Positions 50,501-61,844 of a stretch of 64,000 nt of DNA are shown one piece after another (the stretch's first letter is position 1; each line of letters begins with the position of its first letter). Source of the stretch: Mycteria americana (taxonomy: Eukaryota > Chordata > Aves > Ciconiiformes > Ciconiidae). A program made the translations under genes and the position numbers. The stretch lies in NCBI RefSeq assembly GCF_035582795.1, contig NC_134373.1, forward strand, positions 26,444,501-26,508,500, given 5' to 3'. The notes under the pieces are model-generated. The model did no database searches. It was not told where the DNA came from and saw only the letters and a program-made list of their open reading frames with translations.

Positions 50501-53500
50501 TCCTGAAGAAGAACAAGATCCTCAAACCAGCTGGTCAGGAGCCACCTGGGTTGTGCCAACCTGCTGACCAGCCTGGTGATAACAGTATGGAAATGGCAGA
50601 GACCGAGAGGGGAGGCTCGGAGGAGTCTGAGCATGCCAAGAGCCCCTGGGAAGCTGAACTGCTGCCTGATAAAATGCAGGCAGCAGGCAGTCCTTTGGCT
50701 GGGGAACGGGCCTCGGGCTGTCCTGCCCCTGAGAAATCCCTGCCGGGGGATTTCAGCACAGAGGTGGTGGAAGAGCCTCCCCAGCGAGGGGATGGGGCTG
50801 AGGCAGGTGGAGCTGCTTGTTCCCCCCAGTCTGGGAAACCTTCGGAGAAATACCGGCTGGAGGGAGGGAAGCTGCACTGCAATGCCTGCTCCTTCGTGTG
50901 CTCCCGTGTCTCCACCATCACCTCCCACGTGGAGGATGGGTGCCGGAGCCTGGAGCAGTTCTGGTGCTCCCTGTGCCCCGAGGCCTTCCGCTCCCGGCGG
51001 GCCCTGAAGAGTCACTGTGCCGAGAAGCACGTTGTGCGTCCTGAGGAGGACGGACTCCAAGACACCGAGCTCCCCGAAGGGGACCCGTCCAGCATTGAGA
51101 CGGGCCAGCCCAGTGAGCCCTGCCTGGATGCAGCCCCCCCCAAATCCACCCTGCCCAAGAGAAGGCGTTTCTCCTGCCCCACCTGCCCCTTCACCTGCCA
51201 CCAGGAACGGGCCATGAAGACACACAAGAAGAGGGGCTGCGTGGCGCTGGGCGAGTTTCGCTGCGCCTCCTGCCCCTTCACCTCCAAGGCAGCCAAAGCC
51301 CTGCGGCTACACCGCAAGCTGCACCGCAAGCACTACAGCAAGCGGCCGCAGCTGCAGTGCCGCCAGTGCGAGTTCACCTGCAAGCAGGCCCGCTGCCTGC
51401 GGCAGCACATCCGCATCAAGCACGAGGGGGTGAAGCCGCACAAGTGCCGCTACTGCGACTTCAGCACCACGCGGCGCTACCGCCTGGAGGCCCACCAGTC
51501 CCTGCACACCGGCGTGGGGCGCATCGCCTGCGGCATCTGCAGCCAGACCTTCGGCACCAACTCCAAGCTGCGCATCCACCGCCTGCGGGTGCACGAGAAG
51601 ACGCCCACCCACTTCTGCCCGCTCTGCGACTACAGCAGCTACCTGCAGAACGACATCACCCGCCACGTCAACAGCTGCCACCGTGGCGAGCTCAACTTCG
51701 GCTGCTCCCGCTGCGAGGCTCGCTTCAGCTCCGAGACGGCCCTCAAGCAGCACGTCCTGCGGCGGCACGAGGAGAAGGTGTCCTATGGCTGCCCGCGCTG
51801 CGGCTTCGTGTGCCACAGCGAGGCCACGCTCAAGTGCCACGTGCAGAAGCAGCACCCGCACCTGGAGTGCAGCACCTGCAAGGAGACCTTTGCCACCCGG
51901 GAGGCACTGGAGGAGCACAAGACGCAGCATTTCAGCCACCGCTGTGAGCTGTGCAGCTTTGCAGCCAAGGAGCGGCAGCAGCTGGTGCGGCATTATGTGG
52001 AGAGCCACGAGCCGTCCTCCCTCCAGGACAAACCCCTGCGGTGCCCCTTCTGCGACTTCGCCTGCTGCCACCAGCTCGTCTTCGACCAGCACATGAAGGG
52101 CCATGGGGGCACCCGCGTGTACAAGTGCTCGGACTGCGAGTACACCACCAAGAACAGGCAGAAGATCACGTGGCACATCCGCATCCACACCGGCGAGAAG
52201 CCCTACAAGTGCCACCTCTGTAAATACGCCTGTGCCGACCCCTCGCGTCTCAAGGTGAGAGCCCTGCTTGGGGATGGGGGATGCATCCTGCTGCATCTGC
52301 ATGGGTTGGGGGGGATCCACACATGAGGATCTGGGGAAGAATAAGAAACTCCCAAGGGGAAGTTTTGTCCTCTGTCTCCTCTTCTCTGTGGCTCCTACAG
52401 GAATAGGAGGCAAGCAGGTAAAACTCAGGTGGGTACAATATGTTTCTGTCCTAAACCCTGTTCCCTGCTGTTGCAGATTAAGGGGAAGAGGGATTTGTAG
52501 CAAAGCAAGAGGGTGGGCAGCTGTCCAGGTTCGCTTCTCTTCCCGCTGACACCTCTAGCATCCTCTGGGTGCAGCTGGCCGTGCCCCCGTCATGGGGCAG
52601 CCTCGCACCGCTCACTCGAAGCCAAGTTTGGCTGCCCGCTGGCTAGCAGCATGCCCTGTGGTACCAGTTAGACACAGTGCAGGGAAAGCTCAGCTTCCCT
52701 GCAAGCAGAGCCAGACCCTGCCCTCATTTCTGTAGGTGGTTAGCATCCTCATGCATGGCAAAGGGCCTTTCCTGGAAGAGGAGGGCCAGGCATGGGGTAA
52801 TGGAGGGGAAAATGGTCTGGTTTTGCTAAAAGAAATATTGACTTTTTTAATGGCCAGGCTGAGCTGGAGCCCTCTGGGGCTGCCTGGGCGAGGCTGCGCA
52901 ACATGCTCAGCTCAGGGCTAGCTCTGTTGAGCTGGGTTTTAACCTGGACTTTGCCCTAAATACCAAACTGGGGAGAAAAGCCTGTGCCCCTCCACAGGCT
53001 GGGACAGAGCAAGCTCAGCAGTACGGGGGCCTCATCCTGACCCTGCTGTGGATGCCCCCTGCCCATAGTCTGCCAGGCAAGCAGACAGCACTCCTTACCC
53101 CACGCAATTTGAGATGTCAGAGCTCTCTGAGCCCCTCGCTGGCACCCCAGAACCCTGCACATTCCCAGGGCAGGTGGCATGGCCTCATCCTGACCCTGCC
53201 CTCTTGCCCTGCGCCCAGTACCACATGCGGATCCACAAGGAGGAGCGGAAATACCTCTGCCCCGACTGCGGCTACAAGTGCAAGTGGGTGAACCAGCTCA
53301 AGTACCACATGACGAAGCACACGGGTGAGTGCTGCCTGATGGGGACGGGCCGTGGGACACTAGGGAGGGCACTGGGGCTGTGCGGACCCCAGCTCCATGC
53401 TTCCTTTGCTACCAGTGGCCCAGCTGGAGGTGAGGGAGGACCCCCAGCAGTTGGGGGGCAGCACGTTCTCGTGTGCTGGTGGGTTGGGGACAGTGCCCCA

Positions 53501-54218
53501 GGGCGGGAGGGAAATTGGGGTGGTACGGACCCCTGGGGCCAAGGCACGGTGCCTTGGAAATTTGGGGTTTTGAGGTGCCTGCTGGCAGGCTGTGCCTTCC
53601 CAGCACCGAGGATGGTGGGTAGGGGGGTCCCTGGGAACTGATGCCATTATGGGGAGGGCAAGACCCGCAGGAGGGAGGGCACCATACCCCCATCCCAACC
53701 CCTTCCCCATCGCTGCAGGCCTGAAGCCGTACCGCTGCGACGAGTGCGAGTACCGCACCAACCGGGCGGATGCCCTGCGGGTGCACAAGGAGACACGGCA
53801 CCGGGAGGCCCGCTCCTTCATCTGTGAGCAGTGCGGCAAGGCCTTCAAGACCCGCTTCCTCCTCAAGACCCACCTGAAGAAGCACAGTGAGGAGAAGCCC
53901 TATGTCTGCAATGCCTGCGGGCGGGCTTTCCGCTGGGCAGCCGGCCTGCGCCACCATTACCTGACCCACACCAACGAGCACCCCTTCTTCTGCCGCTACT
54001 GCCCCTACAAGGCCAAGCAGAAGTTCCAGGTCATCAAACACATCCAGCGGCATCACCCCGAGCGTGGGGCTGGCGACCCCAGCCAGGGGGTGGGCAAGGA
54101 CCCCAGCACACCCACCGTCCACCTCCACGCTGTGCAGAGGGAGAGGCGGGTGGAGGGGCCCCCCAGGACGGAGCAGGAAGGAGGGTGCCCCGCGGAGAAG
54201 GACGGTGCTTCGCAGTGA
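44505..54218 (+). CDS. ZNF142: ZNF142, poly-C2H2 zinc-finger protein
   Basis: A large nuclear zinc-finger protein, presumed DNA-binding; human variants cause a neurodevelopmental disorder. Eight coding exons: 44505–44787, 45390–46028, 46298–46558, 47075–47887, 48159–48336, 49017–52254, 53219–53324, 53719–54218; 2005 aa. After an acidic N-terminus with few motifs there are about 40 fingers, in blocks separated by acidic linkers. Recognisable segments: THMCPECKRCFKKRTHLVEH, MCTECGYITKWKHYL, QCNQCSYRCHRADQLSSHK, HKCRYCDFSTTRRYRLEAHQ, HTGEKPYKCHLCKYACADPS and FICEQCGKAFKTRFLLKTH. It ends with a GVGKDPSTPTVHLH tail, as in mammals. One exon of 3.2 kb carries about half the protein. Several fingers use Cys as the last ligand. 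The second-exon acceptor could instead be 45291 (adds 33 residues), and the third exon could begin at 46295. The main ATG has an overlapping upstream ORF. Confidence 0.95.
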
Positions 54219-54475
54219 GGCCGAATCCTGACTGCTTTAAGGCCCTAGTGGCGCAGGCCTGTTGCAGAGATGTATGTGTGTGTGTATAGGCATATATGTA
54301 TATGGGATGTAAAATATGTGGCTGTATAAAAGGAATCTCTCGGCTCCTTTTAATCTTTTCTCTTGGGGCTGTTTAGAGCTCTGTGCAAGCTGTGGGACAG
54401 GTGCCTGCAGGGACAGCGCAAGCAGAAGCCCAGCTCCCCGTCTCTGTCCCCAGTGCCACTGCACCCAGACACGAG
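54219..54475. other. ZNF142 3' UTR meeting the PLCD4 3' end
   Basis: Only about 260 bases separate the ZNF142 stop from the expected PLCD4 cleavage site. There is a TG/TA-rich patch at 54270–54305. I see no AATAAA or ATTAAA on the plus strand here, so ZNF142 transcripts either use a weak signal or run into the PLCD4 3' UTR. Confidence 0.5.
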
Positions 54476-54494
54476 CCTGCCTCTCACTGAACAA

Positions 54495-54500
54495 TTTATT
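54495..54500 (-). terminator. PLCD4: PLCD4 poly(A) signal (AATAAA)
   Basis: The minus strand reads GCAACTTAATAAATTG about 525 bases beyond the PLCD4 stop. It is the only canonical signal seen there and gives a 3' UTR of about 550 bases. Confidence 0.75.
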
Positions 54501-55024
54501 AAGTTGCTTACAGAGAAAGGACAGGGCAAGGGTTAGTAACGGGCGCTGGCCAGGAGCAGCCCTGGGGGCTGTAGGAGCTGGAGGCTGTGATGGGGCCCTG
54601 CAGGGTCAGGGGCAGTGAGGACCGACTCCTCTCCCAGTTCTGCCCAGCCCTGGGGTTTGCTCAGCTCCAGCCTTGCTCCCCTGGCTGGGGGGGACCAGCC
54701 CCTGCGGCAGAGCCGGGTGCTGGGCACCATCTTTCCTCCACCTCGTGGCCAAGCCGTGCCCGTGGGCCAGGGTGGGGGGCACAGGGGGCTGCACCGGTGC
54801 AGACCACACACTTGTGCATGGGAGGCAGCGTCCCAAACCTGGGAAGGGGGGGTCAGTGCCTTTACCCAGCCCCTGGAGGCCACTGTAAACAGGGGCACAG
54901 CAGTGACGACGACACAGGGATGACACAAACAGCTCAACAAGAGGGTGATGCGGTTGGCTTTGCAGCCCCAGCCCCTTGGGGCTGGCTCTATGGCTTCCAT
55001 CCGGGTCCTGCTTGCCCCACGGGC

Positions 55025-58000
55025 TCAGTCCTGTTCGGGGTCAGGCGGCTCGCTGATGCGGATGTGGACGAAGAGCGAAGAGGGTGGGATGCTGGTGCCG
55101 TCCTTGGAGAGGAGATGGATGTGGCGGTAGCCTGCAGTGGGGACAGTGAAGCTCTGGCTGATGGCTGCCCCTCACCCTGCTTTCTAGCCCCCAGCTGAGC
55201 CCAGCCACCCCTGCGGGGCTGCCCTGGCCCACCACCACCACGGGGCAGCAGCCGCTCACCGGGTTTGATGTTGGCAAATGCTAAGGTGAACTGGCCCACA
55301 AAGTCGTTCCTGGAGGTCTTGTCATAATCCTCCACCACGAAGCGGACGAGGGCCAGCTCGGGCACGTGGAGCTGGAACTGGAGCGTCTCATCCCAGCGGG
55401 GGTTAAATCCTGGGAAGGGAGAGCGGGCGCTGGGAGGGCGAGGGAGGGCAGGGACGGGCCCCCGGGGCGCAGCGGGGTCCGTGGGGCTCACCGTTGTTCT
55501 CGATGTACTTGGTCTCCTGGCGTGCCTGGTCCGCGGGGACCCCGTGGATCTCCACACGCACCAGTGGGTCGATGATGGCTCCGTCCTTGCTGTTGGCCAC
55601 TTTGGGCAGCTGCTGCCCGCTGATCACCTGCGGGAAGGGGCAGTGACCCCATGAGCCGGGGACCAGCTGAGCCAACCTGCTGGGAGGCTGCTCGGCTCTG
55701 GCACGCTGCCCGGCAGTGTCCCCACCCGGCTGGGACCGACAGACTCCCAGGACACTGTCATGGCTCCCCAGGGTCTCTCCTCAGCCCTGTACCTGGATCG
55801 TCAGGGTGATGGGGCCAGGGCCCTCCCTGCTGCCGGGGTCACTGGGGTTGAAGAGAGTCTCCTCGTCCCTCATGAAGGGTGGTTTGAGCACGTAGCCGCA
55901 GCGGCCGTTCTGGCTGAAGAGCCCATCGCACAGGTCCATCTCCGTGCCGGCCGTCTGGAAGTTCAGGGCCACTGGGGGAAGGCGGTAGGGAAAGGATTCA
56001 GGGCAGTTTGGAGACTGTGCCCTGCTTGGAGGTGAGAACCAGCCTGTCCCTGTGGCCAGAGAGATGTGAGGCCACACACGGGGACAAAGGCACCGATACC
56101 TGGGTACCCCTGGGCTCCCCAATGCAGGGCAAGAGCCTGCAGCCAGACCTGGCACCAGCCGGGGTTGTAGCTGGCACCAACACGGGTGTTGATGGTGCCA
56201 TTTGGCACAGGACCCGGGGCATCTCCCCAGCCCACAGCCCTGACGCCCCCCCAGCCATACCAATCTGGCACCCCACGTTCCACATCTCCTGGGGGCTGTA
56301 GTTGGAGGAATCGGTCCGCATCCCGCTAGGGTAGATGCGTGTCAGCTGCCAGGCGTTGTGGCGGACAAACTCATTCCCTAGAGATGGAGCGTGAGGGCCA
56401 CCCATGGGGTCATTTGCTGGCCTGCACAGCCACCCACACCACGTGCTGTTCACCCATTAATCCTTCCATCCACCCACCTATCCATCCAACCACCCACCAA
56501 CTCACCCACTCATCTACCCATCCAAACATTCACCCATCCTCTAATCCATCCATCCATCCACTCACCCACCAATTCTCATCCCTCTCCCCTCCCAGGAACC
56601 CAGGCATCCTGCTTCACTTTCTAAGCCGATAACCCCCCTCGCCCACCAGAGCCAAAATCCAGGGTGCAGCCCCACTGGACCCTCTTTCTCCCAGACAGGG
56701 AGGGAACCCAAGTGTCTGGAGGCTCTAGCCCTACGCCCGAGGAAGCCGCCTTCCCCCTCCACCCTGGCCCGCTCCCTGCATGCCGCTGCCCCTCTGCCTC
56801 ACCTGCATCCCGGATGAGCTTCCTGGCCTTGGCCTCGGCTAGGGAGGAGATCTCGGAGGGCCGGGAATGGCTGCGAGCCTCCTGGAAGCCCCGGAAGGAC
56901 ACGTTCTTGCAGTAGACGATGCAGTCGGACAACGCCTGCGCCAGGCTCTCCTTGCCTTTCTGCCAGGCAGAGCTGTGTCAGGTCCCCCCCGATGGGTGCA
57001 CCGTGCCCCAGCCCTCACCCAGGACAGGGGCTGCAGAGCCCGGGGCAGCTGAGAACAGCCCGGGGGTGCTGGGGGTGGCAGCATGCCCACCACAGGCAGC
57101 CCTCCTGCCAGGAACGGAGCAGGCAGGGGACCCCCAGCACAGTGCCAGCCACCACAGGGACACTGTGCAGAGAGGAGGCTGGCATGGCCAGGGGCAGAAA
57201 GGGCTGTTTCCCCTCCCTGGTGATGTCCCTGCAGTCTCTGCTTGGGATGTCACCACGACCCGTAGCTGTGTCCGGGCGCTCAGAGCTCCCAGCTGGTCCC
57301 CAGGCTGGGCCACCCACCTTCACCCTCCGCCTCTCCTCCTCTGCCTCTGCCCCGTTGTCATCGTCAGACACGTCGGGGGCCTCATCCCCTGGCCCATCCA
57401 GCGTGTCCTCCAGCCGCCCGATCTTCTTCCCCTTCAGCAGGATCTTGTGCTTCAGCTCCTGCGGGGTTGTGGATGGCACTCTGGGGTGCCCATCTCCTCC
57501 ATGGGACCTGCTGTCCCCCGGGACCCCGCACTGCTGGGAGCCAGCACCACCGGCTCCTGCAGCACCGAGGAGGGGATGGGGTAGGAGGGCTCTACCTTGC
57601 TGTCCCTCTGGCTCTGCAGGGCATGGGGAGACAACCCTGGGGACAGCTTTGGGGCCCCTGTGAATGTGAGGACACAGTGTCCCCAGGGTCCCTGAGTGCT
57701 CCAGTGGAGCAGGACAACACTGGGACAGGAGTGGTCTTTCCTCAGGACAGCAGCGCCACCTCCTCACCCCACTCCCAGGTGGGACAGTGATGCCCAGCAT
57801 GGCCACGCTCTGTCCCTACCTCCGGGGACGGAAGCTGGGTGGGGACGCGCCCATCAGTGGTGGCAGTGAGGAGCTGTTCCCCCAGGATGGCCTTGAGCTG
57901 CTGGGCCAGGACCTCCTGCTGCTCCATGCTGCAGTGGTTCTCCAGGGACAGGATCACTGGGTAGTCTGAGGTCTGGGGAGCAACGTGCACGGCTGGAGAT

Positions 58001-61000
58001 CAGCCTCGGTGAGGTTGAGGAGCTCTCACAAGGGCTTTGCCCAGGCATGGTCAGCGTCAGGATGGAGCCCCTTGTGTGTCCTTGTATCCCCCTGAGACCT
58101 TCATACCCCTCCAACCCACCAGCATCCCCCATTTCCCATCTCACCCCCGCGTCCCCCAGGCTCCATCTCACCCCTGCACCCCTAGCAGACCATGTCTGCA
58201 TGATCCCCCATCCCCTGGCACGGCACGGCACAGGGCTGTGGGTCAGACGCCCCAGTGCTGTCCCGCAGGAAGGGACACAGCCACTCTCCTCGCCCGCGTG
58301 GGGTCAGTCCTGCTGCAGCACCAGGCACGTGAGCCCCCGCACCGCTCCCCCTCCAGAGACCCATCACTGCCCCGACTCGCAGCCACGTCCCCCCCCCACC
58401 TGCCAAGGGCCACCCACCACACCCAGCACCCGGGGAAGGGTGCCCTACCTTGAAGGCATACTTCCCGAGGGTGCTCACCACCTCCCGGAAGGGGATCTTG
58501 GAGGTGAAGGTGTGGCCATGGTACACCATGGGCTCCCCGTTCGGCCCGTCCCAGCAATCCACCTCCAGGCACCGGCAGCCCCGTTTCAGAGCCCTGCGGT
58601 CAGGTGGTCACCCCTGGGACCCTGCACCCAGCCAGGACACCAGCCCCCTGCCCTCCCCTCTGGCTGTGGGTGCCACCCCTGCAGGGACCAGGGGACAACT
58701 GCCAAGGGTGGAGATGCTGCTGCATGCAGGGCAGGAAGAGCTGGGCTGAGCATCCCCAAAATGGACCCTCTTGCTGGGCACCGCATGGCATGGCCGCAGG
58801 GGTGCTGGACCAGGAGGGGGCAAAGGAGCTTCTCCTCTTGGTGGCTTTGCCCCATGGAGCTGCCCGGGGGACGGCAGGAGGGTGCTGGGGGGCAGCCAGG
58901 AGGGAGCAGCCCCTTTACCTGATGTAGCCCTCGATGCTGCTCTGGCCCCGGATCTGGTCCTCTATCAGGTAGGTGTTGTGGGAGGAGGAGATGAAGTAGT
59001 GGCAGAGTGGCTGGCTCATGTCCTGCCACAGCGCCCGGTGCCGGGGGTTGAAGATGGAGCCCTCCGGGGAGCAGAGGTACATGAGGAACCCATCGGCGCT
59101 CAGCACATGGCGAGCCCGGGCTGCAGGCGGAGGGAGAGGCTCAGCGACAGCCGGGGACCCGGAGGGGACAGGATCAGGACAAACGGGGCTGCTAGCAGCT
59201 CCTGGCATCCCCAGCCTGGTGGGCACGGCTGCTGCCAGAGGCTGGGGCACAGGGAGAGGTGCCCCAGGGCAGCAGCCGTGGGAAGGTGGGCAGCGGACCC
59301 CAAAGCCAGAGCTTGCACCCCGTGGCTGGTCAACCTTCTGCACCAAAATGGTCCAGAAACGGACCAAAAAAAAGGGGAACTGCACCCAGATCACACCATG
59401 GTGAGCCTTCCCCCTGTGCCCACCCACAGCAGGATGGGGCTGGGGGTGCCCCAGGCTGTGGGTCTCAGCCCCCTCCTTCCCCCCGTGCAGAGCACAACCA
59501 ATGTCCAGGCTGGCTCTCACCTGTCTCCGACGGTTCGTACTTGTCGATGAGCTCCATGGCCAGCTCCTCTGTGCCTTCGTCCTCCAGTTGCTCCTGCCGC
59601 AGGAAATCCACCAGCTCCAGCAGCGTCAGCTTCTTCCCATCCTCGGAGAAGTCCTGGAAGAGGCTCAGCACCTCCTCACGCTGCGTGAGGGCCTTGTAGA
59701 AGAGCACGAACTCCTCCCCTTCCAGCGTCCCCGACTCCGACTTGTCGGCAGCCTGCAAGTAAGCTCACTCAGCACCCAGCTGGGGCAAAATGGGGTGTCC
59801 TGGCCACCCCGTGGGGCTGTGGGGGGAGTCGCCCACCCCCAACGGAGGGCACAGAGACTCCAGCAGCGGTAGGCATTGATCGACGCATGAATGGATGGAT
59901 GGGTGTATTGGCAGATGGAGGGCTGATAGGTGGATAGGTCCATGGATGGAGAGATGGGCAAACAGGTGGATGGTTACATGGATAGATGGATGGATGGATG
60001 GACAGATGGACAGCTGGCTGGCTGGTTGGCTTGATGAATAAATAAATGTCTGGTTAGCTGGGTAGACATAAGCAGCTGGGTGGACAAATGAATGGGAGGG
60101 AGGAACAGCTGCCTTGACTGGTTGGGTTGACAGATAAATGAACAAATGGATGTTTGTCTGGGTAAATAGGTAGTTGGGTGAACAAATAAATGGGTGGATG
60201 GGTGGATGGACGGACAGACAGAAGAAAGTGACCACATCCTTCTGTAGGGGGCTATTGTGCAGCTTGTTCCAGCCCCTCCAGGCCCTCACGTGTGGTGCTT
60301 ACCTGGAAAAGCCGCAGGGCATGATCCTCGTTCATGTCCACGTTCATCATCTTGAGGAGACGCTGCACCTCCTTGAAGTTCATGCGCCCATCCTTATTCT
60401 TGTCAGCTTTCTGAAACCAGTCACGAATCCACGTGCGAGAAACCAGGGCAGATGTTAAGGGAAAGGACCTTGGCTAAGAGAGATGGAGCTGGGGAGCAGC
60501 TGTGGGCTCTCCCTCAGGGCTGCATCTCTGATGCAGATGGTGAGACCCAGAAGAGCTAAGCACACGCTGGGGCAAGGCAGGAGATGGGGGAAGGACTGGG
60601 TGTGGAGGGCAGAGTGGTGCCCGCAGGAAGGATATTGGTCTATCTTCTCCCTTTGGTCCATGGTGGTGGCCACCTCGATGAGCTGGCGCAGGCCCTGGAT
60701 CCAGCACTGCGCCTCTTCTGCCGAGCCAGCAATGAGGTCCAGGTTGCCCCGGCGGCCATAGAAGACAATGGTGAAGCAGCGCTCGGGAGGGAACTCCTCG
60801 GCCAGGCTCTGCAGCACCTCCGACTGGTGCCCTTCCCGCACCGTCTCCACATCGCTGATGGAGACTGGGGCAGAGGGAGGGGAGACCTGTTTATGGGGGA
60901 CAAGGACCGCAGGGCAGGGGGCACTGCCCACAGACATCCATCCATCCATCCATGCATCCATCCATACATCCACCCACCCACTGAGCTACTCATCCATCTG

Positions 61001-61138
61001 TGCCTCTGTTTGTCTGCCTACTCCTCCACTGGCATGCCAGAGCTTTCACTTTTATCAGCTGCAATTTCTACCCGGCCCTTGTGACCCATGGGTGCTGCTG
61101 GGGGCAGGATGACTCATGGAGAGGTGTGGGTGAGAAGA

Positions 61139-61174
<36 letters not shown>

Positions 61175-61830
61175 CCTCTCTTGAATGCCCCAGCACCCTT
61201 TGCAAGCATGGCTCCAAGAATCGCCATACAGTCACACTCCTGTTCACTCTGAACCCTACTGATGGCCCCATGGACAACACACAGCAGCCAGTACTCACAG
61301 GCGGACTCAGTTTTGCCTGTCCTCTTGGACTGGTACCAGATGGTCATGCAGTCATCCTGCAGCTTGAAATAACGCTGCTTCTTCCAGCTCTTGGACTTGA
61401 CTTTGCGCATCAGCGTCCCTTGCTGCATCTGCTCCAGCGTGTCTGTGAGCTGGATGCCTGGGGGCAGCGTGGGCTGCATCACTGGGGGTGGGGGTATCCG
61501 GGCACTGCGCCCTGCTACCTTGCTCCCTCCCTCCCCTGGGACCCCACGTGGCCCCTTGATTTGGGATGGAGGAGGGACAGACTCCAAACAAACTCCCTTC
61601 GCCACAAGAGGGGCAGAAGGTAATTTCCTATCAACCCTTCCCACCTGCCCTCGGCGCTGCCAAGCCCGATCCCAACAGCCACGGTGGGGTAGGGATGCTC
61701 CTGAGTGTAGCAAGGCAAGCTCAACCCATGGGCCAGATTTGCCCCGGCACAAATCCGGATGGCCCGGTGCCCTGCCCCGCACCTCCCCTCCGCCGGGGCA
61801 CTCACGGGCGTTGCACAGCAGCGATGCCAT
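55025..61830 (-). CDS. PLCD4: PLCD4, phosphoinositide phospholipase C delta-4
   Basis: PLCD4 cleaves PIP2 to IP3 and diacylglycerol in a Ca2+-dependent way at membranes; in mouse it is needed for the zona-induced acrosome reaction. Fifteen coding exons: 61806–61830, 61299–61457, 60636–60864, 60303–60432, 59521–59752, 58919–59120, 58449–58593, 57820–57972, 57318–57458, 56803–56959, 56261–56377, 55793–55971, 55492–55627, 55260–55409, 55025–55131; 753 aa (human about 762). Domains: PH (about 16–130, [17 protein letters not shown]), EF-hands with loops [12 protein letters not shown] and [13 protein letters not shown] domain (about 290–425), acidic linker, Y domain ([26 protein letters not shown]) and C2 (about 615–745). 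X-domain catalytic residues are present: SSHNTYL (His near 306), EVDCWDG, VYHGHT and ILSLE. The intron between exons 3 and 4 is AT–AC, U12 type. A CTCTTCCCTCCCCAG acceptor upstream of the ATG implies an untranslated first exon. Confidence 0.97.
56456..56580 (+). repeat. Imperfect (ATCC)n tetranucleotide array
   Basis: Runs of CATC/CACC/CATCCA units continue for about 125 bases in a PLCD4 intron. The array is impure (ATCC, ACCC, ACTC variants), which suggests an old, decayed microsatellite. Confidence 0.85.
59876..60232 (+). repeat. Long imperfect (GATG)n array
   Basis: About 350 bases of GGAT/GATG/GACA/AATG units in a PLCD4 intron, with the purest part near 59978–60012. It is the complement of the ATCC arrays at 56.5 kb and 60.9 kb in the same gene. 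The minus strand gives spurious open frames rich in Ile, His, Pro and Ser. Confidence 0.85.
60433..60635 (-). other. PLCD4: U12-type AT–AC intron of PLCD4
   Basis: On the transcribed strand the intron begins ATATCCTTCC, a match to the U12 AT–AC donor consensus ATATCCTTT except the last bases. It carries CCCTTAAC at 60461–60454, matching the U12 branch-site consensus TTCCTTAAC, and ends CTCGCAC. The branch adenosine is about 22 bases from the intron end. Splicing joins …KIDQ to [15 protein letters not shown] in frame, which no GT–AG pair does. Confidence 0.92.
60938..60990 (+). repeat. (CATC)n microsatellite
   Basis: About 50 bases of CATC units, with a few substitutions, lie in PLCD4 intron 2, between coding exons 2 and 3. 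Confidence 0.85.
61140..61171 (+). repeat. (CA)n microsatellite, about 16 units
   Basis: An uninterrupted CA dinucleotide run lies in PLCD4 intron 2. Length polymorphism is expected. Confidence 0.95.
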
Positions 61831-61844
61831 GGCTCTGCCTCCTC

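Noticed and set aside
56456-56580. Possible CRISPR-like array
   Set aside because: It is a tetranucleotide microsatellite in a eukaryotic intron, with no separate repeats and spacers.
59765-60289. 174-codon minus-strand ORF rich in Ile, His, Ser and Pro
   Set aside because: It is a translation of the GATG/CATC tetranucleotide array, not a gene.
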